Source: Capsulimonas sp. (GTDB lineage Bacteria; Armatimonadota; Armatimonadia; Armatimonadales; Capsulimonadaceae). From it: 5,397 nucleotides of DNA. This document shows, one piece after another, positions 1 through 5,266 of this stretch. Every line of letters starts with the position of its first letter. Position 1 is the first letter of the stretch. Both the position numbers and the translations under genes were made by a program. Location: assembly GCA_025963815.1 (NCBI GenBank), contig JAOQAA010000599.1, forward strand, positions 1-5,397. Reading direction: 5' to 3'. The notes under the pieces are model-generated. The model was not told the origin of the DNA. It saw nothing but the letters and a program-made list of their open reading frames with translations, and did not search any database.

Positions 1-807
1 GACCCGCCGCTGCATGAGTTCCTCCCGAGCCTGCAAACGCTGATCGAGGAAGTCGCCACATTGAAAGCGACGGGCTCTGACGCCGCCGAACTGGAAGCCA
101 AAGAGAAATTGATGGCCCAGGTCGAGAGCATGCACGAGATCAACCCGATGATGGGACTTCGCGGCTGCCGCCTGTCCATCGTCTTCCCGGGCATTGTCGA
201 GATGCAGACCCGCGCCATTCTGGAAGGCGCCATCGCCGCCAAGAAGAACGGCGCTGATCCGCATCCTGAGATCATGATCCCGCTGGTCGGCCACGTCAAC
301 GAGTTGAAGTCGGTTCGCTCCAACCTGGAGCGCGTCGCCAAGCTGGTCGTGCAAGAGAGCGGCGAGACCATCGACTACATGTTCGGCACGATGATCGAGA
401 TCCCGCGCGCCGCGCTGACGTCGGACCAGATCGCCGAGGAGGCTGAGTTCTTCTCCTTCGGAACCAACGACCTGACCCAGATGACGTTCGGCTTCAGCCG
501 TGACGACTCGGACAAGTTCCTGAAGCCGTACATCGAGCAGAAGATCCTTCCGGGCGATCCCTTCGAGTCGATCGACCAGACGGGCGTCGGCCAGCTGATG
601 AAGATCAGCGTCGAGCTCGCGAAGAAGGTCCGCCCGAACATCAAGCTCGGTATCTGCGGCGAGCACGGCGGCGAGCCCTCCTCGATCGCCTTCTGCCACG
701 AGATCGGCCTGAACTATGTCTCGTGCAGCCCCTACCGCGTCCCGATCGCCCGCCTCGCGGCCGCCCAAGCCAACCTCAAGGACGGCGGAAGCAACCGCGA
801 CCGGTAA
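1..807 (+). CDS. ppdK: Pyruvate, phosphate dikinase, C-terminal part (5' end outside the window)
   Basis: The frame is open from base 1, so the gene starts upstream; 268 residues are visible, about the last third of a family usually near 880-900 residues. The enzyme interconverts ATP, phosphate and pyruvate with AMP, diphosphate and PEP in the cytosol. What is visible is the PEP/pyruvate-binding barrel. Counting from base 1: the GLRGCRL substrate-binding arginine motif (around residues 52-58), MIEIPRA with the metal-binding Glu (residue 133), FGTNDLTQ with Asn156 and Asp157 as the other metal/substrate ligands, and GICGEHGG with the catalytic Cys219 (codon 655-657). All key residues are present and the reading frame is intact. 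The C-terminal PYRVPIARLAAAQA is typical of the family end and is followed by a short polar tail. G+C-rich third positions suggest a native housekeeping gene. PEP synthase and enzyme I share the fold, but the NDLTQMTFGFSRDD block favours PPDK. Confidence 0.96.
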   Translation, partial: DPPLHEFLPSLQTLIEEVATLKATGSDAAELEAKEKLMAQVESMHEINPMMGLRGCRLSIVFPGIVEMQTRAILEGAIAAKKNGADPHPEIMIPLVGHVNELKSVRSNLERVAKLVVQESGETIDYMFGTMIEIPRAALTSDQIAEEAEFFSFGTNDLTQMTFGFSRDDSDKFLKPYIEQKILPGDPFESIDQTGVGQLMKISVELAKKVRPNIKLGICGEHGGEPSSIAFCHEIGLNYVSCSPYRVPIARLAAAQANLKDGGSNRDR

Positions 808-830
808 GATTAGGTCTCGTTAGCTCCTAA

Positions 831-870
831 GCCCAGGGGCCGCAGCGCAAGCTGCGGCCCCTGGGCTTTT
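831..870 (+). terminator. Strong intrinsic terminator of ppdK
   Basis: A perfect 16-bp G+C-rich stem (831-846 pairing with 851-866) closes on a GCAA tetraloop (GNRA type) and is followed by TTTT and a further T-rich run (CTTGTTTT). It begins 23 bases after the dikinase stop codon. This should separate the dikinase transcript from the toxin-antitoxin pair downstream. On the minus strand there is no comparable T-run, so it acts mainly in the plus direction. Confidence 0.95.
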
Positions 871-871
871 C

Positions 872-900
872 TTGTTTTGCTGGTTGAAGTCTGGTAAAAT
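872..900 (+). promoter_or_regulatory. Probable promoter of the toxin-antitoxin operon (extended -10)
   Basis: TAAAAT at 895-900 matches the -10 consensus at five of six bases and is preceded by TGG (892-894), an extended -10 element. A poor -35 candidate, TTGTTT (872-877), lies 17 bp upstream inside the T-rich tail of the preceding terminator. Transcription would start around 906-908, about 34 bases before the antitoxin ATG. No clear inverted repeat for autoregulation was seen. Confidence 0.5.
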
Positions 901-940
901 AATGGAAATAAGAGCGCAGTACCCGAATGGAGTTTTCCTC

Positions 941-1168
941 ATGTCGCCTATTGCTGAACAACTCAAAATCCAATTGAATGATCTGCCCACGGTGGATCGA
1001 GCCGCCATTGCTTATTATTTGCTAGAAACACTCACTCCGATTGATGAGACGGACGAAGAAAAATTAGAAACGGTGCTGGCGGAACGCTGGGCGCAAATTG
1101 AGAGTGGCGAAGAAGTAGGAATACCGGCAGAGCAAGTCTTTGCGAAACTGAAAGTCAAGCTGAAATGA
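941..1168 (+). CDS. Antitoxin, addiction-module protein family (Unstab_antitox-like)
   Basis: This 75-residue acidic protein resembles the short antitoxins (Pfam Unstab_antitox type) that sit before RelE/ParE toxins. It has an N-terminal helical part (AEQLKIQLNDLPTVDRAAI, then AYYLLETL). Its C-terminal half, with RWAQIESGEEVGIPAEQV near residues 48-65, matches the family pattern R-x-x-E-I-x-x-G-x-x-x-G-I-P-A-E, which is expected to wrap the toxin. The start at 941 is chosen because GGAG (929-932) lies 8 bases upstream. Opening the frame further upstream (TTG at 872) would put the start inside the terminator tail and add 23 residues unlike the family. Its stop overlaps the toxin start (ATGA). 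Base composition is lower in G+C than the flanking genes, which suggests acquisition. Binding to the toxin and autorepression are inferred from the family. Confidence 0.85.
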   Translation: MSPIAEQLKIQLNDLPTVDRAAIAYYLLETLTPIDETDEEKLETVLAERWAQIESGEEVGIPAEQVFAKLKVKLK

Positions 1169-1431
1169 AGTCAGTTCGCTTTCACTCCGAAGCAAGAGTA
1201 GAGTTAGAAGCTTCCACACTCTACTATGATGAACTACAGTCTGGGCTAGGAACATCATTATTCGATGAGATCTTTGGAGCAACGGAGAAGCTAGCTGCTT
1301 TTCCATATTTGGGCGCCGCATATAAAGAAACTCCTTTTCGTCGTTTAGTGCTTACGAGTTTTCCTTATGTCTTGTACTACCGTGAAGGCATCCAATATTT
1401 GTGGGTAATTGCAGTTGCTCATGCAAAGTGA
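1165..1431 (+). CDS. RelE/ParE-family toxin, apparently shortened at its C-terminus by an in-frame TGA
   Basis: This 88-residue protein has the RelE/ParE (plasmid stabilisation) fold signature: an N-terminal strand VRFHSEARVELE, helical hairpin (LYYDELQSGLGTSLFDEI), FPYLG, then FRRLVLTSFPYVLYYR and the strand LWVIAVAHAK. Family members inhibit either translation by mRNA cleavage or DNA gyrase; this sequence does not say which. The ATG overlaps the antitoxin stop by four bases and has no Shine-Dalgarno site, so translation is probably coupled. The protein ends at A-H-A-K, whereas relatives usually continue with an arginine and P-x-Y-W. After the TGA (1429-1431) the same frame reads E-P-D-Y-W-I-N-R and stays open until 1488. 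A CGA-to-TGA change would explain this. The product may be weakened or inactive, or it may be a natural short form. G+C is low (25 of 60 in 1201-1260; 21 of 60 in 1321-1380), consistent with transfer. Confidence 0.85.
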   Translation: MKSVRFHSEARVELEASTLYYDELQSGLGTSLFDEIFGATEKLAAFPYLGAAYKETPFRRLVLTSFPYVLYYREGIQYLWVIAVAHAK

Positions 1432-1495
1432 GAACCCGACTATTGGATAAATCGGGTAGATCCGGTCTTTTCAACTGATACGAGCTGATCCATTC

Positions 1496-1523
1496 AGCCC
1501 CTATGGCATACGCCATAAGGGCT
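1496..1523 (+). terminator. Hairpin after the toxin gene, possible weak intrinsic terminator
   Basis: AGCCC (1496-1500) pairs with GGGCT (1519-1523), one C/A mismatch follows, then TATGGC (1502-1507) pairs with GCCATA (1512-1517) around an ATAC loop. The downstream tract AAATTATTT is A/T-rich but not a clean T-run, so termination may be leaky. The hairpin lies 64 bases after the toxin stop and 19 bases before the next -35 box. It could instead be a protein-binding palindrome of the next promoter. Confidence 0.5.
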
Positions 1524-1542
1524 AAATTATTTCACCCATCTC

Positions 1543-1571
1543 TTGACAATTTGTAAGCTAACTATTATAAT
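1543..1571 (+). promoter_or_regulatory. Perfect consensus sigma70-type promoter of the MarR-family operon
   Basis: TTGACA (1543-1548) and TATAAT (1566-1571) both match consensus at six of six bases with an ideal 17-bp spacer. Initiation normally occurs about 7 bases beyond the -10 box, which is 1578-1579, that is, on or beside the A of the regulator ATG at 1579. The transcript is therefore predicted to be leaderless or nearly so. A promoter this strong in front of a MarR-type gene implies it is held down by a repressor most of the time. Confidence 0.88.
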
Positions 1572-1580
1572 GCTAACTAT
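1553..1580 (+). promoter_or_regulatory. Candidate operator: 9-bp direct repeat flanking the -10 box
   Basis: GCTAACTAT occurs at 1557-1565 and again at 1572-1580, and the six bases between are exactly the TATAAT box. The upstream copy is also part of an imperfect palindrome, GTAAGC/GCTAAC (1553-1562), while the downstream copy overlaps the ATG. MarR-family dimers usually bind inverted repeats over their own promoter, so autorepression by steric blocking is the simplest reading. The exact site is an inference. Confidence 0.6.
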
Positions 1581-2037
1581 GAATTACGACGATCTCTTAA
1601 CCTCGGAAGTCTGTACCGCCCTCATGCGTATCGGAACGCGCATGGCGATGGTATTTGACCGGACGTTTCGCGATTTGGACCTGACCCAGGCGCAGTTTCG
1701 GCTGCTGATTGCGATTTATGAGGTGACTGATGTGGGCATTGCGCCTTCGGATCTGGCGGAGGCGCTGCTGATCGAGCGGGCGACGGTCACGGTGCTGACG
1801 GCGCGACTGGTGGATCGGGGGCTGGTCGTGCGGATGCCGGGGGTGAACCGTCGGACGCATTTTTTGAAGCTGACGGGGGAGGGGATCGCGCTGCTGGAGC
1901 GGGCGATCCCTTCGGCGGTCCGGCTGGCGGATGCGGCTCTCCTGGGGATTGAGCATGGGGATCTGGAGCAGGCGCGGCTGCGGCTGGAGACGATTGAGGC
2001 GCGTCTTCGTTTGCTGAGCGATGCGCCGATTGAGTGA
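1579..2037 (+). CDS. MarR-family winged helix-turn-helix transcriptional regulator
   Basis: This 152-residue protein has the MarR layout: an N-terminal dimerisation helix (residues 8-32), LTQAQFRLLIAIYE (35-48), a helix-turn-helix with recognition helix near 64-80 (IERATVTVLTARLVDRG), the wing RMPGVNRRTHFLKLT (85-99) with the family's basic residues, and C-terminal helices back to the dimer interface. The start is ATG 1579. Opening the frame at TTG 1543 would begin inside the -35 box and ATG 1570 lies within the -10 region, so neither can be transcribed from this promoter. No Shine-Dalgarno is present because the message is expected to start at the ATG. Cys12 aligns without gaps with the reactive N-terminal cysteine of OhrR, but the rest of the OhrR pattern is weak, so redox sensing is only a possibility. 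It probably controls itself and the membrane protein 26 bases downstream. Confidence 0.93.
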   Translation: MNYDDLLTSEVCTALMRIGTRMAMVFDRTFRDLDLTQAQFRLLIAIYEVTDVGIAPSDLAEALLIERATVTVLTARLVDRGLVVRMPGVNRRTHFLKLTGEGIALLERAIPSAVRLADAALLGIEHGDLEQARLRLETIEARLRLLSDAPIE

Positions 2038-2063
2038 TTTGTTTTTGAAGAGAGGAAAGAACC

Positions 2064-3464
2064 ATGGAGCATTGGTTTTCGCTGGCGAGTTTGCTGATTA
2101 TGCCGTTTTGGGCGCTAATGATCTTCGCGCCGCGCTGGCGTGTGACGGTGAAAATTATCGAGTTGCCATGGATCGCCGCGCCGGCGGCGCTGGCGTATTT
2201 CGTGTTGATCCTGCCGAGGATCGGGCAGGTTGCTCCTGTAGTCACACACCCGAATCTACCGGGCGTGGCGGCGTTGCTGGGAGCGCCGAGCGGCGCGTTT
2301 ATCGGGTGGGTTCACTTTCTGGCCTTCGATCTGTTTGTGGGACGCTGGATCTTTTTGGAAGCGCAGCGTGAGAAGATCTCGCCGTGGATCGTCAGTCCGA
2401 TCTTATATCTCACGCTGATGTTCGGGCCAATCGGGTTCCTGACTTTCTTGACGCTCCGGGCGGCGCTGCGATTTTGGCGCGCGGGCAAGGTCCGTCGCAG
2501 TGGGAGCGTGATGCTGGAAGCGCTTCGCGCCAATACGCCGCTGATGCTGCTGTTCTGGTTCAATGTCGCGTTGATCGGCGCGGCGTCGGTGGGAATGCTG
2601 GTCGATCATCGGATAATCACGGGAGCGCCGGCGTGGCTGAAGCCGCTGAAGTTTGCGATCTCCGTGGCTATTTATAGCGCGACGCTGGCGTGGATGATGA
2701 GCTTTTTGCCAAAGGGAGCGCGGATCGTTCGCGTCCTGTCGTGGGTTATCGCAGTGACGGTCGGACTGGAGATGATTATCATCCCAATTCAGGCGCTTCG
2801 GGGAACGACCAGCCATTTCAATCAAGCGACTTTGCTGGATGGAATTCTTTATGGCGTGATGGGAATTTCGATTACTGTATTGTGGATCGCGCAGATTGTG
2901 GTCAGCGTGCAGCTGCTGCGAACGCGGATTGCGGATCGGCCACTGGAGCTCGGCATACGATTGGGCGTCGCACTGACAGCGGTGGGAATGGCGGTCGGGT
3001 TTCTGATGACGGCGCCGACCTCCGCGCAGCTTGCGGCGGCGGCCGCGCTGCACGCGATGCCGGTCGTGGGGGCGCATACGGTCGGCGCGCTGGACGGCGG
3101 CGCGGGGCTGCCTCTTCTGGGCTGGAGCACACTGGCGGGCGATTTGCGCGTGGCGCACTTCGTTGGTCTGCACGCCCTGCAACTGCTGCCGCTGGCGGCT
3201 CTGCTGCTCGGCATGTCGCGCTGGAGCGAGACGGTCCGACTGCGATTGGTCGGAATCGTTGGAGGCGGGTACCTGGCTGGGATTTGTCTGCTTGTCTGGC
3301 AGGCGCTGCGCGGACAGTCCATCGTGCGGCCAGACACCGCGACACTGGGCGCATGGGGGATTCTGACTGTGAGCGTAATATTTGTTGCAATTATCGCTAT
3401 CTTGGAGGGAAGGCGTGAACCGAGAGTTTTGAAGGCGCACACGGCTGATTATGGGACGTCATGA
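2064..3464 (+). CDS. Polytopic membrane protein: ABA4-like (DUF4281) N-terminus plus uncharacterised C-terminal membrane region
   Basis: This 466-residue protein has roughly eleven or twelve hydrophobic segments (about 4-21, 36-54, 78-98, 107-134, 158-180, 194-215, 223-243, 258-284, 298-316, 364-383, 393-413, 426-447), so it is an inner-membrane protein. Residues 1-140 look like the ABA4-like family: the LASLLIMPFWALMIFAPRW opening, GWVHFLAFDLFVGRWIF (81-97) and LTLMFGPIGFLTFL (116-129). Plant ABA4 is needed for neoxanthin formation, but bacterial members have no settled role. Residues 150-450 form a second region with motifs WLKPLKFAIS (191-200), RGTTSHFN (246-253), GAHTVGALDGG (336-346) and GDLRVAHFVGLHALQLLPL (359-377) with His365 and His370. 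I do not know its function. GAGG (2052-2055), 8 bases upstream, supports the ATG at 2064. It follows the MarR gene by 26 bases, so it is the likely controlled target. Confidence 0.85.
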   Translation: MEHWFSLASLLIMPFWALMIFAPRWRVTVKIIELPWIAAPAALAYFVLILPRIGQVAPVVTHPNLPGVAALLGAPSGAFIGWVHFLAFDLFVGRWIFLEAQREKISPWIVSPILYLTLMFGPIGFLTFLTLRAALRFWRAGKVRRSGSVMLEALRANTPLMLLFWFNVALIGAASVGMLVDHRIITGAPAWLKPLKFAISVAIYSATLAWMMSFLPKGARIVRVLSWVIAVTVGLEMIIIPIQALRGTTSHFNQATLLDGILYGVMGISITVLWIAQIVVSVQLLRTRIADRPLELGIRLGVALTAVGMAVGFLMTAPTSAQLAAAAALHAMPVVGAHTVGALDGGAGLPLLGWSTLAGDLRVAHFVGLHALQLLPLAALLLGMSRWSETVRLRLVGIVGGGYLAGICLLVWQALRGQSIVRPDTATLGAWGILTVSVIFVAIIAILEGRREPRVLKAHTADYGTS

Positions 3465-3466
3465 CG

Positions 3467-3499
3467 TAAAAAAGCGCTTGCAGCATATGCCGCAAGCGC
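3467..3499 (-). terminator. Intrinsic terminator of the merR-adh operon, between convergent genes
   Basis: Read on the minus strand, GCGCTTGC (3499-3492) pairs with GCAAGCGC (3481-3474), with an inner GCAT/ATGC pairing beyond one mismatch, and is followed by TTTTTT (3473-3468). This is a classic terminator 40 bases after the alcohol dehydrogenase stop. On the plus strand the stem is followed by GGGGTTCTCTTT, so it may also partly stop transcripts arriving from the membrane protein gene. Confidence 0.88.
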
Positions 3500-3538
3500 C
3501 GGGGTTCTCTTTCCGAATCCTTAGCTTTAAGGGTGTTA

Positions 3539-4588
3539 CTACGCCTTCAGCGACGCCATGTCGATCACGAAGCGATATTTGACGTCGCTCTTCAGAACTC
3601 GGTCGTAGGCGGCGTTGATGTCCTGGATATTGATCATCTCGATGTCGCTGACGATGTTGTGCTCGGCGCAGAAGTCGAGCATCTCCTGGGTCTCCGCAAT
3701 TCCGCCGATGGCGGAGCCGGCGAGGGAGCGGCGGCGGCCGACGAGGGCGAAGGCGTGGACGGCGGCGGCTTCGGTCGGGACGCCGACCAGGACCATGCTG
3801 CCGTCCAGCTTGAGCAGGTTCAGATACATCGACAGGTCATGGGTAGCCGAGACGGTGTCGAGGATGAAGTCGAAGGAGTTCGCCAGCGCTTTGAGCGCTT
3901 CGGGATCGCGGGTGACCACGACTTCATCGGCGCCGAGGCGCTTAGCATCCTCTTCCTTGCCGGGCGACGTGGTGAACTGCGTGACGTGCGCGCCGAAGGC
4001 GTGCGCGAATTTCAGCGCCATGTGTCCGAGGCCGCCCAGGCCGACGACGCCGACCTTCTGGCCCGGCTTCACGTCCCAGTGCTTGAGGGGCGAGTAGGTA
4101 GTGATGCCCGCGCAGAGCAGCGGCGCGACGGCGGCGAGATCTAATTTCGGAGAGACTTTTAGGGTGAAGGCTTCGTCCACGACGATGTTGTCGGAGTAGC
4201 CGCCCTGGGAAATCGTTCCGTCCGGAAACTTGCTATTGTAAGTCAGGACCAGCTTGCCGCCTTCGCAATACTGCTCCTCGCCGGCCTTGCAGTTCTCGCA
4301 TTCGCGGCAGCTGTCGACCATGCAGCCGACGCCGGCTAGATCGCCGACGGCGAACTGTGTGACTTCCGCGCCGACCTGGGTGACGCGCCCGACGATCTCG
4401 TGACCGGGGACCATCGGGAAGCTGGAGTTGCCCCACTCGTTGCGGGCCTGGTGGATGTCGGAGTGGCAGACGCCGCAGAAGAGAATTTCGATCTTGACAT
4501 CGCTTGGGCCGGGTTCGCGGCGATCGAAATCGAAAGGGGTAATCGGGGTAGTCGCGCTTTGCGTTGCGTAGGCGAGAGTGTTGCTCAT
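3539..4588 (-). CDS. Zinc-dependent alcohol dehydrogenase / aldehyde reductase, YahK-AdhA (cinnamyl alcohol dehydrogenase) type
   Basis: This 349-residue protein, the same length as E. coli YahK, is a medium-chain dehydrogenase acting in the cytosol. The catalytic zinc ligands are Cys41 (in FCGVCHSD), His63 (in PGHEIVG) and Cys159 (in LLCAGITTYSPL). The structural zinc ligands are Cys94, Cys97, Cys100 and Cys108. The Rossmann motif GLGGLG is at 183-188. The second strand is followed by TTSPGK, the S-x-x-K arrangement typical of NADPH-preferring CAD-like enzymes, so the physiological direction is probably aldehyde reduction. AAGGA lies six bases before the ATG. That ATG overlaps the stop of the regulator gene (ATGA), so the two are translationally coupled and co-transcribed. 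This matches the adhR-adhA arrangement known from Bacillus subtilis, where the pair answers aldehyde stress. The exact substrate cannot be read from the sequence. Confidence 0.95.
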   Translation of the reverse strand: MSNTLAYATQSATTPITPFDFDRREPGPSDVKIEILFCGVCHSDIHQARNEWGNSSFPMVPGHEIVGRVTQVGAEVTQFAVGDLAGVGCMVDSCRECENCKAGEEQYCEGGKLVLTYNSKFPDGTISQGGYSDNIVVDEAFTLKVSPKLDLAAVAPLLCAGITTYSPLKHWDVKPGQKVGVVGLGGLGHMALKFAHAFGAHVTQFTTSPGKEEDAKRLGADEVVVTRDPEALKALANSFDFILDTVSATHDLSMYLNLLKLDGSMVLVGVPTEAAAVHAFALVGRRRSLAGSAIGGIAETQEMLDFCAEHNIVSDIEMINIQDINAAYDRVLKSDVKYRFVIDMASLKA

Positions 4589-5124
4589 AAAGTTTCCTTG
4601 TTTCTTAATTTGCTCAGGTCAATATTCTCTGGAAAAGGTTCGGAAGGCGTATCGGATTTGAGCCAGTCCCGATAGGAAGCGGTGATGGCGGCCGCCGCCT
4701 CATCGTCGCGGGCTTCGACGGCGTCCCAATAAGAAATCTTGAGGTCCAGGTACTCAAGGTTGCGCTGCATCTGGCGAAGGCGCTCCTGCAAGACGGCCTT
4801 GTGATCCGCGAGCAGGGCTCTCTGGCGCGCCGCCGCATGGGCGCCGTCGGCAAGCGCTTCGAAATACTGTCGCATCTCCGCAAGCGGCATCCCGGTGGCG
4901 CGCAGGCACGAGAGCGTCTCGAGCCGCGCGAGGTCTTCGGACGAATAGCGGCGATGGCCGCTGCTATGATGTCGCCGGACCGGCTGGATCAGTCCGAGGC
5001 GTTCGTAGTAGCGCAGCGTATGCTCGCTCAGTCCCGTCATCTCCACAACCTGCTGAACGGTCAGGTCGTCATGAGAAACAACGGCAGATCGGACGGACGT
5101 GTCGAGTACTGCGGTTTCATTCAT
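4585..5124 (-). CDS. MerR-family regulator, AdhR/NmlR-like
   Basis: This 179-residue protein has a MerR helix-turn-helix at residues 21-60 (LTVQQVVEMTGLSEHTLRYY, then ERLGLI and GHRRYS), a second DNA-binding helix pair (63-92, with LRATGMPLAEMRQY) and a long coiled-coil dimerisation helix (about 97-135). There is no metal-binding cysteine loop. The only cysteine, Cys73 in LSCLRATGMP, aligns with Cys52 of B. subtilis AdhR as I recall that sequence, the residue tied to aldehyde/electrophile sensing. The start at 5124 is chosen because GGAGGA (5138-5133) lies 8 bases upstream and the promoter at 5201-5171 would start transcription near 5164. The frame opens as far as 5274, but that longer form would lie upstream of its own promoter. 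Its last four bases overlap the dehydrogenase start. It carries about 20 residues before the helix-turn-helix, longer than typical AdhR. Confidence 0.92.
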   Translation of the reverse strand: MNETAVLDTSVRSAVVSHDDLTVQQVVEMTGLSEHTLRYYERLGLIQPVRRHHSSGHRRYSSEDLARLETLSCLRATGMPLAEMRQYFEALADGAHAAARQRALLADHKAVLQERLRQMQRNLEYLDLKISYWDAVEARDDEAAAAITASYRDWLKSDTPSEPFPENIDLSKLRNKETL

Positions 5125-5170
5125 TCGGAATGTCCTCCCCGCCTCCCTGGGAGGCGGATCATCCATAAAG

Positions 5171-5201
5171 AGTATGGCGAACCTAGAGCGCTCTAGGTCA
5201 A
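5171..5201 (-). promoter_or_regulatory. MerR-type promoter with 19-bp spacer and 18-bp palindromic operator
   Basis: On the minus strand, -35 TTGACC (5201-5196) and -10 CATACT (5176-5171) are separated by 19 bp, longer than the usual 17 and characteristic of promoters activated by DNA distortion by MerR proteins. A perfect 18-bp palindrome, ACCTAGAGC/GCTCTAGGT (5181-5198), fills the spacer and overlaps the -35 box, as expected for MerR operators. The regulator most likely binds here and controls its own operon. Confidence 0.93.
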
Positions 5202-5260
5202 CCCCTGCGAAAATAAAACTTCGGCGATTTTTCGTTTGGAGCCACAATCGATCCGTTGGG

Positions 5261-5266
5261 TATAAA
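5261..5266 (+). promoter_or_regulatory. Weak candidate -10 box for the VOC-family gene
   Basis: TATAAA (5261-5266) lies 36 bases before the ATG of the VOC gene, a suitable distance for a transcript start near 5273. The best -35 candidate, TTGGAG (5236-5241), is 19 bp upstream and poor. The long spacer might hint at an activator, but no palindrome lies within it. The bases from 5125 to 5302 hold only this, the regulator promoter and the ribosome binding sites. Confidence 0.35.

Noticed and set aside
831..866. The long perfect inverted repeat as a transposon end or repeat element
   Set aside because: Tetraloop, G+C-rich stem and T-run directly after a gene stop make it an intrinsic terminator; no second copy is present in the window.
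820..1321. Minus-strand frames at 820-1008 and 1064-1321
   Set aside because: The first runs through the perfect terminator stem, the second is opposite the coupled toxin-antitoxin pair; neither has a ribosome site or recognisable content.
1429..1431. TGA as a sense codon (recoded genetic code or selenocysteine)
   Set aside because: The antitoxin, MarR, membrane protein and MerR genes use TGA as a normal stop at well-supported ends, and arginine, not tryptophan or selenocysteine, is expected at this position.
1597..2245. Minus-strand open frames opposite the MarR-family gene
   Set aside because: Low-complexity Arg/Ser/Pro-rich translations opposite a clear winged helix-turn-helix protein.
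2403..3440. A 345-codon minus-strand open frame opposite the membrane protein, with several shorter ones at 2849-3442 and 2902-3390
   Set aside because: The translations are rich in Arg, Gln, Pro and Ser with no domain pattern, have no ribosome site, and lie opposite a gene with clear membrane topology and family motifs. They are by-products of G+C-rich codon use.
3533..4675. Plus-strand open frames opposite the alcohol dehydrogenase (3533-4144, 3615-4097, 4400-4675)
   Set aside because: The minus-strand frame carries all zinc ligands and the Rossmann motif; the plus-strand translations show no recognisable family and no Shine-Dalgarno site.
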